Source of the DNA: Dromiciops gliroides
Taxonomy: Eukaryota; Chordata; Mammalia; Microbiotheria; Microbiotheriidae
NCBI RefSeq assembly: GCF_019393635.1
Contig: NC_057864.1
Span: 86,869,382-86,933,381 of the forward strand
DNA length: 64,000 nucleotides
Direction: 5' to 3'
This document shows positions 43,850 to 55,425 of this stretch, one piece after another. A program made the position numbers and the translations under genes. Below the pieces are notes generated by a model, which had not been told where the DNA came from, did no database searches, and saw only the letters and a list, made by a program, of their open reading frames with translations. Every line of letters begins with the position of its first letter. Position 1 is the first letter of the stretch.

Positions 43850-44050
43850 ATATATATCCATATCAGCTCTATCTCTATCTCTATCCTTACACACATACAC
43901 ACACACACATACATATATGCATGTATATATGCATGTTTGTGTATACGTGCAGGCATATGCATGTATATGTACATATACACGTATACATATGTATATAAAC
44001 ATATTGTATATATAATATATATGTAGGTACATATGGTACATATATTTATA
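43850..44050 (+). repeat. Mixed CTAT, CA and TATG/TACA microsatellite
   Basis: (CTCTAT)n, then (CA)n, then interleaved TGTATA/GCATAT units run up to the LTR boundary. The 165- and 82-codon minus frames are largely repeat translation (Tyr, Ile, His, Cys runs). Confidence 0.9.
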
Positions 44051-44051
44051 T

Positions 44052-44617
44052 TGTGAGAATATAATGGGTTTTGAAACACCCAAAGGAGCCAGCTTGATGG
44101 GAATGATCATATTAAGATTGATTGGATTGACTTTGCTGATTGACTCACTTGAAGTTGACTTGATTGACACCACACCTACCTGAGATGCTGGCTCTTGGGG
44201 GTGGGTGCTCTGATCTCCACACATTCTGTTCATGGACTTCCCTCAAGTCTAGTGAACCAATGGATGTGGGTGATATTAGCCAATTAGCTTGAAGCAGTTT
44301 GTTTGGACCACCTCTCCTCTGGATGGAGAGAGAGCATCTACTCTGAGTTTGTCTCTTGGACAGGTTTGTGGTGGAAGACTTGGAGGAAGAAGCAGGCCAG
44401 GCTGGAGCTGTAGGCTAGATAGGCCTTTTCTTAACTTTCTGAGCCAGGTGTTCTCTTTTTTACTAATACTTGGTATGCTTTAATAAATGCTTAATGCCCC
44501 AAAACTGGTGCTACAGCTTCTAATTTATAAGTAACAAATATATTAGAAACCCCAGCTAATTTTCCCAAAACTTGGGACAGAAATAAAGTGACCACACATT
44601 AAATTTTGCATGTCACA
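44052..44617 (+). mobile_element. Solo LTR of an endogenous retrovirus, family A, plus strand
   Basis: This 566-bp element starts TGTGAGAA and ends TGTCACA, giving 5-bp perfect inverted ends (TGTGA/TCACA). It is flanked by a 4-bp duplication ATAT (44048-44051 and 44618-44621). A polyadenylation signal AATAAA is at 44482-44487, so U3-R comes first and the element is on the plus strand. No viral genes adjoin it, so it is a recombined solo LTR. The minus-strand LTR at 58889 is the same family, sharing the ends, 'ctagtgaaccaatgg', 'accacacctacctga' and the AATAAATGCTTAATGCCC block. ATAT duplications next to AT-rich repeats can be fortuitous; the second copy strengthens the call. Confidence 0.85.
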
Positions 44618-44621
44618 ATAT

Positions 44622-45159
44622 ATAATATATACATAAATATGTTATTTATAGTCTTAGAAATCTTATTCAAGAGTACTTTAAAAGGAAATTGGAGAAAGAC
44701 AATGGTACATATAGCTACAAAGCCAAATGTCACAGAACATATTAAGTAAATCATAAGAAGAAAATATCTCTATATAACATCAGTAATTCACAGGAAATGA
44801 TGAAAAAGAGAAGTAGGAATAAGCCATGGTCTCACATGTCTATGCACAAATATCCATATTCCCTAATATGCATTGCAAACTGGAGATTTACATGCAAAAA
44901 AAGTAATGTGATGTCATAGAAGAAGTTGATAATTTTCTTCTAAAATTATTTAGAGGAAATCAGCACATGAGCAATGGGAAATTCTCAAGAATCAAAGCTT
45001 CAATTCACAAAGAAAAATAACTCCAGTGAAAATAAAGGAATATTTTTCTAAAGAAACTGCTCTAGATGAACAAGGAACTATTTAAGGAACTTAGCTGTAA
45101 GCAAGTAAAAAGTTAGATCCATTAGAGAAAATAGGTTTGTTTTTTTTTTTTGGTTTTAT
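44622..45159. other. Unassigned spacer
   Basis: AT-rich with no element recognised. Confidence 0.5.
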
Positions 45160-45235
45160 CTGTGTGCCAAGTGCCTAGCACACTGTTTTGAGACAGCACT
45201 TAATACTTGTCGAATTGAATTGAATAAAAATGTTA
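45160..45235 (+). mobile_element. L2 3' tail
   Basis: 'tgtgccaagtgcctagcaca' then 'agcacttaatacttgtcgaa' and 'ttgaattgaataaa' match the end of L2. Confidence 0.45.
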
Positions 45236-45534
45236 AAGATATACTGAAGATTAAAAAAAAGGCACATAAAAATGAGGAGTATAAAACTGTGGTATAGCTC
45301 TGGAAGAGCTGTGTGAAAATTAAGAATGAGTTAAGGTTGATGGCAAAGATGGGACCATTGCTCAGGATAAATGAGACAATGATTTATTGCAAGGAAGGAG
45401 TTTCAGTAATCTTGTTTCTACTTATGTTATTAAGGAGTTTTAATTTGGATTAGAAAGAGCATGAATCCATTTGCAAATAGGAAGAGGCTATCCACTCCCT
45501 ATAATAAGAAAACTGTAAGATATCAATGGTCTTC

Positions 45535-45690
45535 TCATTAATCAACAAGCATTTATTAAGCACCTCCTCTCTGCCAATCAGTGTGTTAGGCACTGGGAAT
45601 ACAAAGGGAAAAAAATGCCTACTCCTCAAATATTTTAATTTCTATCCGAGGAGAGAACATGTATATAAATTAGCTCCTGCTTTTGTATCC
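45535..45690 (-). mobile_element. L2 3' end relic, minus strand
   Basis: 'caacaagcatttattaagca', 'cctcctctctgccaatcagt', 'gttaggcactgggaatacaa' and 'tttaatttctatccgaggag' are a clear reverse L2 terminus. Short frames here are L2 translation. Confidence 0.7.
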
Positions 45691-45785
45691 GGCTTCACTT
45701 ATTTGGAATGCCATTGACTTCACCATGCCCCCATTAAACCTCATCATTAGGAATATGATCATCTTGCAAGATCCAATTGGCATTG

Positions 45786-46651
45786 AGGAAGGAGGGAGGA
45801 AGAAAAATTTAGAAAACAGAATTAGCTCAAAGGTCATAACCTCATCAGAGTGGGCTCAAGGAGGGAATAAAACACACATCCATTAGGGAAGAGTAATCTA
45901 TTTAACCCTTCAGGAAAGTAGGAAAGGAAGAGGATAAGGAGGGAAGGGTGAATGAAGGGAGGGTAGAGCGGGAAAGGGGGCAGTCAGTAACAAAACACTT
46001 ATGAGGAGGATTAGGGCAAAATAAGATAGACAATAGAATAAATATCATTGGAAGGGAATGGGATGGAGGGAAATAGTTATGATGATTGACTACAATGTCA
46101 AAACATATGGTACCTACTCTGCTGGGCTATTGTGAAAAAAATTCTCTGTCAAGTTCAAGTTACTATATAAAAATTATGATGAACAGGATGCTATCAGAAA
46201 AACCTGGAAAGACCTACATGAACTGAAGAAGAGAGAAATGTACTGTATACAAAATATCAATATTAGTGTAAGATCATCTGCTGGGAAGCATGTGGTTATT
46301 TTCAGCAAGGCAATGATCCGATGTAACTTTAAAGAACTTAGCAAAATTGCAGTACATCTACAGAGAAAGAACTGATGGTATCTGAAAACAGACTGAAACA
46401 CATTTTTTTTTTGACAATTCCTTAATCTGAAGTTTTGTTTTCATCTGTTTTCCCTCACAACCTAGATATGGTAGAATTGTATTCCCTGACTACTCATGTA
46501 TAATTTATGTTGAATTGTTTGAGTTCTTGGGGTGGGGGTGGGAGGGGAGGGAGGAAGAGAAGTTGGAACACAAAGTTTAAAAAAAATTTGATGTCAAAAT
46601 TTGCTTTTACATGTAATTTGGAAAATAAAAGTCTAAAATTAAAAAAAAAAA
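45786..46651 (+). mobile_element. Chimeric L1-tailed retrotransposed element with 18-bp TSD
   Basis: One insertion of 866 bp sits between aagatccaattggcattg (45768-45785) and aagatccaatcggcattg (46652-46669), one mismatch. It has three parts. First is a purine-rich leader of about 300 bp with no recognised relative (45786-46095; dense GGA/GAA at 45912-45985). Second is a MIR-like tail ('gggctattgtgaaaaaaatt', 46100-46173). Third is a LINE-1 3' end (46174-46651) with 'aaacctggaaagacctacat', 'cagagaaagaactgatggta', a G-rich tract of five G-runs (46529-46551) and a terminal poly(A). There is no open frame. The RNA that was inserted was therefore not a plain L1 transcript. It is either a non-autonomous L1-driven family or a one-off chimeric or transduced transcript. 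Confidence 0.8.
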
Positions 46652-46763
46652 AAGATCCAATCGGCATTGTGGAGCAGCTGGGTAATGAAGATTGAGGAGT
46701 TCATGGTACTACAAGAACTACATGACACTAGAGTAAAGAGGACCTGAGTTAAAATCTCACCTC

Positions 46764-46766
<3 letters not shown>

Positions 46767-46821
<55 letters not shown>
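46767..46821 (+). repeat. Pure (TA)27 microsatellite
   Basis: About 55 bp of uninterrupted TA. Such tracts can extrude cruciforms and are often mis-sized in assemblies. Confidence 0.96.
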
Positions 46822-46824
<3 letters not shown>

Positions 46825-47193
46825 TAAAAAGAGAAAAGTAGACGTGAGGTAGGATAGAGAGTTTCCTAGAGTAAGTATTTCACTTTTATGTCACTCTAAG
46901 AAGCTAAAGATGTATGAGGAGACCCTCAACACACTCCACTCCTGGTAAAAAGATGAGGAAGCAAAGGCAATAATATTATAGTTGTGTTCAGTCCAGGATG
47001 GTTTGCTTCTTTTCTAATACTATAGTTCTGACATTTCCCTTTCTCTGTTTCATCATGTAGTGAATACTTAGGGCAAATACAAATGACTCCCCCTTTGACA
47101 TTATCAAGTCAATTATTGACCTGTTGAGTTACTTTCTTCATGATTTACACATTACTCAAAAACTTTCAGATTTTTTAAAAGAAAGGAATATTT
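46822..47193. other. Unassigned spacer
   Basis: No recognised element between the TA tract and the L1 target duplication. Confidence 0.5.
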
Positions 47194-47206
47194 AAGAAAG
47201 TACAAT

Positions 47207-47968
47207 CGCTGTTGGTGGAGCTGTGAAGTGATCCAACCATTCTGGAGAGCAATTTGGAACTATGCCCAAAGGGCTATAACTGTGCATACCCTTTGATCCA
47301 GCAATGCCACTGCTATGTCTATATCCAAAAGACATAAAAAAATAAAAGGGAAAAGAACTTATCTGTACAAAAATATTTATAGCAGCTCTTTTTGTTTTGG
47401 CTAAGAATTGTAAATCAAAGGGATGCCTATCAATGGGGAATGGCAAAACAAGCTGTTGTATGTGGTCAAAATGGAATATAAATGTCTTATAAGAAATAAC
47501 AAGCAGAATGGTTTTAGAAAAATGCATGAAGATTTACATGAAATGATCTAAAATGAAGTGAGCAGAACCAGGAGAACATTGTACACAGTAACAGCAATAT
47601 TGTGTGATGAATTGTGAATGATTTAGCTCTTCTCAGCAATACAATGATCAAAGAAAATCCCAGAGGACTAATGATGAAGCATATTATCTACCTCCAGAGA
47701 AAGAAGTGACATCATTTGAGTATTGACTGAAGCATGATATTTTCACTTCCTTCTTTCATTCTTTTTTCTTTTATTCTAGTCTTCTTGTACAAAATGACTA
47801 ATATGTAAATGTTTTACATGATTATACATGTATAACCTATATTTGATAGCTTGCCATCTCAGGAAAAGAGGAAAGGGAAGGAAGAAGGGATATAATTTGG
47901 AACTCAAAATTATAAAAACATGTTAAATTTTTTAAAATGTCATTTGTGGAGAAAATAAATAAAAAAGA
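47207..47968 (+). mobile_element. 5'-truncated LINE-1 with TSD
   Basis: It begins abruptly in the ORF2 C-terminal region ('cgctgttggtggagctgtga') and runs through 'tctggagagcaatttggaac', 'ctttgatccagcaatgccac', 'tttatagcagctcttttt', the 3' UTR ('aacatgtataacctatattt' region) and an A-rich end. Duplications aaagtacaat lie at 47197-47206 and 47969-47978. Only the last 0.75 kb of an L1 was copied. ORF2 frames are broken. Confidence 0.92.
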
Positions 47969-47978
47969 AAAGTACAAT

Positions 47979-48285
47979 AATTTTCATGTACAATATTTTT
48001 GTTAACAAAGAACTGGTATGACAAATTAAAAAATACATTTTGCGTACTTGTTGCTCAATTTCTTTTGTAATCTCATTTTAAATGGAAATTTTTCAATTAT
48101 AGTTAAAAAATGGTTCATTCTGTTTTTGTACAATTAAATATACTCATGTGCAGAGGAGGAGAAATTAATTATAGATAATTTTCTAGTGCTAATACTATAG
48201 GGGATATGATGAAATATTATATTAAAATACACTATTATATTGAAGTATACTTTAGGAATGATTGAAAATCTGGCTACCCTCCTTG
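47979..48285. other. Unassigned spacer
   Basis: AT-rich with nothing recognised. Confidence 0.5.
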
Positions 48286-48400
48286 CTTCACATCTCTCTT
48301 ATTACTTATTTCTCTGGTTCTTGAAATCTGCCTTTTTACTTCAGCCCTCAACTATAGCTGTTCTTTCCAAAGTTACTAATGTTCTTTTTAAAATGATGAT
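48286..48400 (+). mobile_element. L2 ORF2 fragment
   Basis: 'gaaatctgcctttttacttc', 'agccctcaactatagctgtt' and 'ctttccaaagttactaatgt' match a conserved block of L2 ORF2. Confidence 0.55.
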
Positions 48401-49635
48401 ATAATACAGGCATACCCAAATTAAAAGAATGTTAGAGGTACACAGTAGATAACTTTGAAAGGTAGAGTAGCTTTTTCATTTACACAAAAAATATAAAATT
48501 CTATGACATTGTATAACATGACGCCAGGAAAGGGCTTGAGTTGTACTATGAAAGCCTGAGCCTTAATGCCTCAATTAGAAATTTTAATATTACTTTGATG
48601 ATAATAGATTAAAAGTGATAGAATTAGCACTATGCTTTGTTCACTTCTCTGACATTTCTTTCTTCAGTTATCAACATATATTTTTAGGTATGAATACAAA
48701 AAAAAAATAACCGGACTAGCCAGAATGTTTTCTTCATTTCCTTAAACAAGGAAATAACTACTTTGACAATTCTAATTTTTATAAATCTACAATTGCTTGA
48801 CCATTGTTACATATTGAAGTTTGTATGTTATATATAAGAACACCTTGGAATAATATGTCTTTTTTCTTTTCTATTTGAAAATTTTCATCTTTACCCTCTT
48901 GTTGAAATTACATATTATTAAGTAAAAGCTGAAATCTTCAAAAATTGATTAAATTATATTGCCCTGAGTATATCCATAATTAATTAAGGTTACTCTGCTT
49001 TCTTTATGCAATCAAAGAAGTTGGACCATGTAGAAACTTAGTGATGAGTTTTTAAATTTCTTTCTTTTTTCCCCCACTTATAGAATAATTCAGTTTTATG
49101 CCTGCAATACTGTAAAGTCCTAAAGTAGTTGTGTAGAAAAAAGCAAAAGCAAAAAGGTCTTGCAGAGAATATGACCTTGTAATGGAACTATAGAATTTTC
49201 CATCTTCCTCAGGCTTTGGGGTAATTTGACACTTTTTCATCTTCAAAGAGCTTATTGCAGACATCAGATATATAATATTCTGTGATTGCAAGTACAGTTT
49301 GCCTTGTCTTCTCTCTTCATGTTTCTAGATCCTGTTGTATACTTTTTTATATATGAGTGATGTAAATGGTGACATCTTACTCATCTTTTGCTGCTTAAAT
49401 CTGATGTAATAGACATTTAAATCAAAGTTGAGGTCATTTCAGCCTGTCTTCCATTGCCCATTCACTTTAGCAACAACTATTCTTCTGACATCTTTCAAGT
49501 TCAAGCTTCTTTTATTTCTATCAAAATCTATGTGTAATATTCACTTATATATTTCTTTGACAAACAAAAGGCAGTCTATATAAACATATTTCTATATATG
49601 TATGGTAAAGTATGTATTTTTTTTTAAATATATAC
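48401..49635. other. Unassigned region, about 1.2 kb
   Basis: AT-rich with no recognised repeat. A 79-codon minus frame at 49052-49291 has no domain signature. Confidence 0.45.
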
Positions 49636-49639
49636 TGTG

Positions 49640-49860
49640 AGACAGAACATGACTTTGTAGATAGACACCCTAGAAATCATTAAGATCTGGGTTCAAGTTC
49701 TATCTCTGATACATAGTCTATGTGAACCAAGACAAGTCATTGATCTCTCAGTTCTCTAGGCAAAACTATGAAACTATATAAGTTGGACAGGTGTAGACAT
49801 ACATTGATGGAGGTTGGGTTCCAAAGCCAATGAAATCACAAGCCCATCATAATCTATTCC
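49640..49860 (+). mobile_element. Older CORE-SINE
   Basis: 'agatctgggttcaagttcta', 'tctatgtgaaccaagacaag', 'cattgatctctcagttctct', 'acattgatggaggttgggtt' and 'ccaatgaaatcacaagccca' follow the same layout as the 13387 copy, here uninterrupted. Confidence 0.7.
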
Positions 49861-50096
49861 TGTGTGTCTATCTAGCTATCCTTCTAGCTCGCTATTATTT
49901 CATCCCTATAGAAACTCCTGCTAAGATATATAAATCTGCACCTCATTTGTAAGGAAGATAGAAATTTCCCTTGGGCATTTTGAGACCAAATGCATTGTTC
50001 ATGGTAACATAGGTAGTATGTTAAAGATAAGACTTATAGCCTACCATTGTCTATGTTCTCAATATTAGACTAAGAAAATTAGATGATAGTGCAACC

Positions 50097-50456
50097 TGTA
50101 ATGATTGGAGTGATGCCACCTGCTGGAGACTTACTGTACAAAAGCTCCAACATGAGGTGAAGGTCTCTGAGGGCAAGACCATGCTTCTTTTCTTTGGCGT
50201 GACCTTTGCTTGTGAGAGGAAGAAGGGGCAGCCTGGTGCACTGACTCTCTTTTTTTCCTGTGGACTCTGGCGAAGAGCGGAGCTAGGAATGCTCTCTCCC
50301 TTTAATAGATAGGAATCTAGGCCTTTCTCTCTCTTTACCAAATTCTTATTCTCCTTAATAAATGCTTAAAAGTCTAACTCTTGCTAAAGCTTATAATTTA
50401 TTGACGACCACTCATTGGATATTTTAGACAGTATAGCTAGAATTTTAGCCCTTACA
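50097..50456 (+). mobile_element. Solo LTR, family B, plus strand
   Basis: This 360-bp element starts TGTAATGATT and ends CCCTTACA, with inverted ends TGTAA/TTACA. A 4-bp duplication AACC flanks it (50093-50096 and 50457-50460). AATAAA lies at 50357-50362 on the plus strand. It shares the 'taataaatgcttaa' neighbourhood with family A but is otherwise different. No retroviral genes adjoin. A 96-codon minus frame within it is not a viral protein. Confidence 0.88.
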
Positions 50457-50584
50457 AACCTAAATACTAATATCCAAGTAAAAATGCTACGATGAGTGCT
50501 GTAACCTTTATTTGGGTGTTATTTGGTGTTCAGGGAGGATTAGCATGTCTGGTGTGAGGACAGCTGAAGCTTTTTTAGGGTTTC

Positions 50585-51060
50585 TCATTCAAGTTTGGTG
50601 TCTACCTTTATCCAATTTCCACCTGTGGCTCCAAGAAGCTGTGGCATGCAGAGCAACCATACCCCAGTAAAACCAGCTTGGCAGATGGGCTGAACCAGGT
50701 TCAGGGTAACCAATAGGTCACAAAACCCTTGGCTAGTTAAGGTGATGTCTACTTCAAGCACATGAAGACTTTTCCAGAAGAATGGGCAGATGAGAACAAT
50801 TTGTTCCAATGACCAAGAAGCAGGTGGAACACTTAGAGCTTGGTCAGACATTGAAGACACCTACCTCATCCACTGCATTCCAGGTTATTGACAGTCATTC
50901 TGACTTTTGTCTTGTCATTAGACTTCTGTGACTCTGAAAGAGAGTGAGGCTAATGACTTTGTGCAACTCTGCCTCACTTAAATAAATGCAGTTTACAGCA
51001 GTTAAGACAACACCCTGTGATGTTAGTGATCCTCTTCAAAAAAAGGATGAACATCCCTCT
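50585..51060 (+). mobile_element. Unnamed marsupial-type repeat, longer copy
   Basis: A 475-bp element ending 'gtgatcctcttcaaaaaaag'. Its last 180 bp are homologous in reverse to 41884-42005 ('gagtgaggctaatgactttg', 'caactctgcctcacttaaat'). The upstream part ('tgaaccaggttcagggtaac', 'cttagagcttggtcagacat') belongs to the same unit by continuity. It has the feel of a LINE 3' region or long SINE. The 91-codon minus frame inside it is unsupported. Confidence 0.6.
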
Positions 51061-52630
51061 GTCACTGCAAAAGAAATCCACTGGTTTACCCCTCCCCACA
51101 AACATTCATGCACACACACATACACATACGTCCCATGCAAGAAGAGATGGCATTAAACCCTTGAATAGAAAATAAAATAAATTTTTACTTTTGCCCAAGC
51201 AGTATTTATATTCAGCATCAGATCAGTACATTTTCAATCAATGAATATTTTCTACAAATTTACATGTTTTAGCTAAAGTGTACATTGCATTTGATTGCAG
51301 CATTTGCTATATCCTTAGAGGTTTTGAATATTTCAATATTTGCCCTACTTTAAGACCTCATGTTAGCATATCTAGGATATCTCATACAGGAAAGGCTTTG
51401 AATACAAGTCATAACAAAATAATCGTATCTACTTCCTTACTGGACTCCATGCATGAAGAGGCTTATTACTAGTGGGCCAGCCACTAGGCAATAAATTCAA
51501 TGTTCATAGCACTCCATGAAAGAAAGGAAAAGGGATTTCCAATAACACTTCCAATAACAATTTCTTTTTGAATTTGCAAAACTTATATTAGCCTCAATTA
51601 GAACAGTACTATACAACTTGCATTGTGAGTTGTCGGGTTCTTTTATTTTCCATGCTTCCAGTCTGGGCCTTGCAAGGCAACCTTGGTTACCTAGGTCTTT
51701 GCAATTACATCAAGGTCATACCAACATTTAGCATTTTGTCCTCTGATCCATTTTTGCCATTCTCCATGGTTCAACTGCTTTTACCTCAAAATGATAACAA
51801 AGCATAGTATTTAGAATCTTTGCATGCATTTGACCAATAGCTGTCTGAAATAAACTACAATAAATATAGACCTGTCCATAACTATGATAGAAGAGATATG
51901 TTCAACAGCTGGTTGTTTTATGACATCTCAAGATTTCTCTCATTGGAACAAGAATTCAACATTGTTAAAATGTTAGGATACATCAAAGAAAACTCACTTC
52001 ATTAAAGGACATAGTCTGCTATTTGACTCTAACTGGGATGATATAATGAATTCATGTGAAAATTTCCACTAAGCACAGGAGTAGGGAAACAAACAAGTTT
52101 TCTTTCCAAGTACCTGCTGACTTTTTGCTACTTTGGTTCGTTAGTCTGCCTGTGAGCTCATGGCATTTCTTAGTTAAAGTGTTCTTGGCAGTGCTTATGG
52201 GGTTTTACTTTTGTAAGAGATAAAAAGAAAAAAGAAACTCTTAGTGTTTTACTTAGTTGGAGGCAGAATGATTGTAAAGGGTGGGTACAACTGCTTATAA
52301 ATAATACATGGAAAATACAAATATGCATGATAAGCATGTTTCTGATTTCTGGAATTTGTCCTTAACAAGGGGAAAGAGGACTACATTTTATTGCATTATT
52401 AAAATCACTCCTTTCAGTTTTACAATAGTTTCATGCAGGCATGCAGTTTAACATAACATTCATGTCTTTGAGCCATTCAATATAAACTTCAAAGAAATTT
52501 ATTTTCAATAAACATTTGTCTTAATAAACAGAATGAGTGCCTGGGCCCCAATTATAAGAATTTCATAGTTAATTGTATCAAATATTAATATTGGATCAAT
52601 CATAGTTATGCTCATAATATTTCAGAAGCA
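51061..52630. other. Unassigned region, about 1.6 kb
   Basis: Unique-looking AT-rich DNA with no recognised repeat. Frames of 60-64 codons at 51278 and 51625 lack any conserved feature. Confidence 0.45.
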
Positions 52631-52659
52631 GACGTGACCTTAGAACTTAATTTAGACTA

Positions 52660-53210
52660 CAAAAATTCACAGAATTGGAGAGTTGGAAGGGACTTCAATG
52701 GCCAACCCACATATAAAAGAAAATTCTTACTATATATACCTGAAAAGTTGTTATCCATCCAGTGTGTCAAGATGGCTAGGGAAAGAGAAACCATTATTTC
52801 TCAAGAGACACCATTCCCCTTTTGGACAATTCTAATTGGTGGGAAAGTTTTTCTAACATCAACCATGTTAGTCTTGACACTGCCACCCATTGCTACTATT
52901 CTGTCCTCTGGAGCCAAATGGAACAGATCTAATCCCTTTCCCACATGAAATCCCTATACAATCTTGAAGAGAGCTATTCTATAATTCCTTTAGCCTTCCC
53001 ATCTGTAGGCTAAGCATGCCTAGTTCTTTCAACTAATCCTCATATCACATATTAAATGCTTTGCACCATCCTGGTTTCTCTTCTCTGTATATGATCTAGC
53101 TTATCAACATCTTTCTTCAACTGTGCTACCTAAAAAGAATAACAGAATACTCTGACAATGTCAGCATACAAAAGGATTGGTATTTTGGCTGCCACAATAC
53201 ATTACTGACT
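52660..53210 (-). mobile_element. CR1/L3-type LINE 3' region, minus strand
   Basis: The plus strand shows the reverse CR1/L3 order clearly: 'cacagaattggagagttgga', 'agggacttcaatggccaacc', 'ttttggacaattctaattgg', 'cctctggagccaaatggaac' (52907), 'gaagagagctattctataat', 'taggctaagcatgcctagtt' and 'ccatcctggtttctcttctc'. CR1-type LINEs were ancestral in amniotes, so this is among the oldest insertions here. The 104-codon frame at 52634 is LINE translation. Confidence 0.8.
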
Positions 53211-54005
53211 CATAAGATTGAAATTGACTAAACCCCTTAGATATTTTCCAGGCAAAATTTAGTTAAATCATGTTTCAACCAGCTTGAACTTTTGAAGGTG
53301 ATTTTTTTTTAACCCAAGGTTAAAACTTTACATTTTATACGCAAAAATACCCACACTGAAAGGTTAATGGGAAGTCTCTCTGTCTGTCTATCTGTCTCTC
53401 TCTTTCTCTGTCTCCCAAATGTTTAGCATTAAACTGTTTTTTAAAGAAAAAATATGTATTTGTGTTACTATCATGATAAATCATTAACACCAAAAGTATC
53501 CATTGAGGTACAATATAAAAATAAGAACATTCTAATAGAACTCAAGAGCCTAAAATATCCTCTTTTGTTTGCTAGTAGAGGGTGAGGGTTATGCCACAAT
53601 TCTGATGATAAAGTGTATGATCATTCTCTGGATTCTCAATAGGTGAGCAAAAGTTAAAAGTGGAGTTAAATATAATAAACTAACTAAAAATAAGTGAAGT
53701 TAATGAGAGCTTAAACTTATATACTTAACTCTCATTTCTTTTCATCTTCTAATTCTTATTTTTTCTTGTATACCATAAGCACACAATGCCATTTTTGGTG
53801 TTATATAATTTTAATGTTATAGACAGAAGCAAATAAATTATAATTCAGGTCATTAAGTTTTCTCTTATAAAATCAAGACATTAGAATTAAATACAGAGTA
53901 GCAATACCTCTTATATTATGGGTTTAATCATATTTCTGAACTATCCAGGCCTATGTAGAAAGAACATTTCTATAGTAGTAAATAGATATAGTAATCTGCT
54001 GCTTG
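53211..54005. other. Unassigned spacer with a short TCTG-rich run
   Basis: (TCTG)n/(TC)n at 53377-53415. Otherwise nothing recognised. Confidence 0.45.
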
Positions 54006-55425
54006 ATAAAGCCAAGGACTACAGTGTCTGGGATAAGAACTCACTATTTAACAAAAACTCCTGGGCAAACTGGAAAATTGTATGGCTATAAAATAGTCAA
54101 AGACCAACATCTTATACCATATACCAAAATAAGGTCAAATTGCATATGTGATATAGACATAAAGGGTGATATCATAGGCAAATTAACAGAAGAAAAAGTA
54201 GTTTCCCTATCAGATCTATGGAGCAGGGAAAAATTTATGACCAAAGAAAAGATAGAGAACATTATGAAATGGGAAAAGGATCATTTTGATTATATTATAT
54301 TAAAAGATTTTGCACAAAAAAACCCAATGAAATAAAGATTGGAAGGAAAGCAGAAAACTGGAAAACAACTTTTGGAGTCAGTGTTACTGATAAAGGCCTC
54401 ATTTCTCAAATATATAGAGAACTGAATCAAAGTTATAAGATTATAAGTCATTCATCAATTGAGAAATGGTCAAATGATATGAACAGGAAGTTTTCAGATA
54501 AAGAAATTAAAACTATCTATAGTCATATAAAATGTTCTCAATCACTACTAATTAGAGAAATGCAAATTAAAACTACTTTGAGCTACCACCTCATACCTAT
54601 CAGATTGGCTAGTATGACAAAAAAAGGAAAATTATAAATGTTGGAGATGTGGGACAATTGGAATACTATTGAATTGGTGTAGTTGTGAACTGATCCAACT
54701 ATTCTGGAGAGCAATTTGGAACTATGCCCAAAGTGCTATAAAACTGTTCATACCCTTTGATCCAGTATCCCAAAGAGATCATAGAAAAGGAAAAATAACT
54801 CATATATACAAAAATACTTATAGCAGCTTTTTGTGGTGGCAAAGAATTGGAAATTGAGGGGATGCCCATCAATTGCGGAATGGTTGAACAAGTTGTGGTA
54901 TATGAATATAATGGGATACTATTGTGGTATAAGAAATGATGAGCAAGCAGATTTCAGAAAAACCTCAAAAGACTTAAGTGGACTGATGCTGAGTAAAGTG
55001 AGCAGAAACAGGAGAACATTATACACATTAACAGCAACATTACGTGAAGATCAACTGTCATAGACTTAGCTCTTCTCAGCAATACAATGATCTAAGAAAA
55101 TTCCAAAAGACTCAAGATGGAAAAATATTCTCCATAGCCAGAAAAAGCACTATGGAGTGTGAATGTAGACCGAGGTATACTATATTCACTTTATTTGTTT
55201 TATTGTGGTTTTTTTTCTTTCTTGTGTTTTTCCCCTTCTATTTTGATTCTTCTTTCACAATATGTCTAATGTGGAAATATGTTTAACATGATTGTACATA
55301 TATAACATATATTAGATTGGTGAGAGGGAAAGCAGGGATGGAGTTAATTTTGGAACTCAATATCTTACAAAAATGAATGCTGAAAAGTTAAAAAATAAAT
55401 AATACTGACAAAAATAAAAAAAATA
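54006..55425 (+). mobile_element. 5'-truncated LINE-1 with ORF2 C-terminal relic and 3' UTR
   Basis: The longest L1 3' segment here. Across frameshifts the plus strand retains the order of the L1 ORF2 C-terminus: KNSLFNKNSWANWK (about 54030), FMTKEKIENIM (54237), SLLIREMQIKTTLSYHL (about 54540-54592), FWRAIWNYAQ...IPFDP (54701-54762) and CPSIAEWLNKLWYMNIMGYY (54864-54920). These cover the thumb-adjacent and cysteine-containing RNA-binding region that follows the reverse transcriptase; the RT core itself is absent. ORF frames of 62-110 codons are fragments of this one gene. The 3' UTR is recognisable to an A-rich end near 55425. I found no target duplication. Confidence 0.9.

Noticed and set aside
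43736..44233. 165-codon minus-strand frame
   Set aside because: Its middle is a translated TATG/CA microsatellite and one end lies in an LTR; no domain is visible.
52634..52948. 104-codon frame
   Set aside because: It is the reverse strand of a CR1/L3 LINE.
54003..55286. Four separate open frames that might suggest several small genes
   Set aside because: They are consecutive broken pieces of one LINE-1 ORF2 C-terminus.
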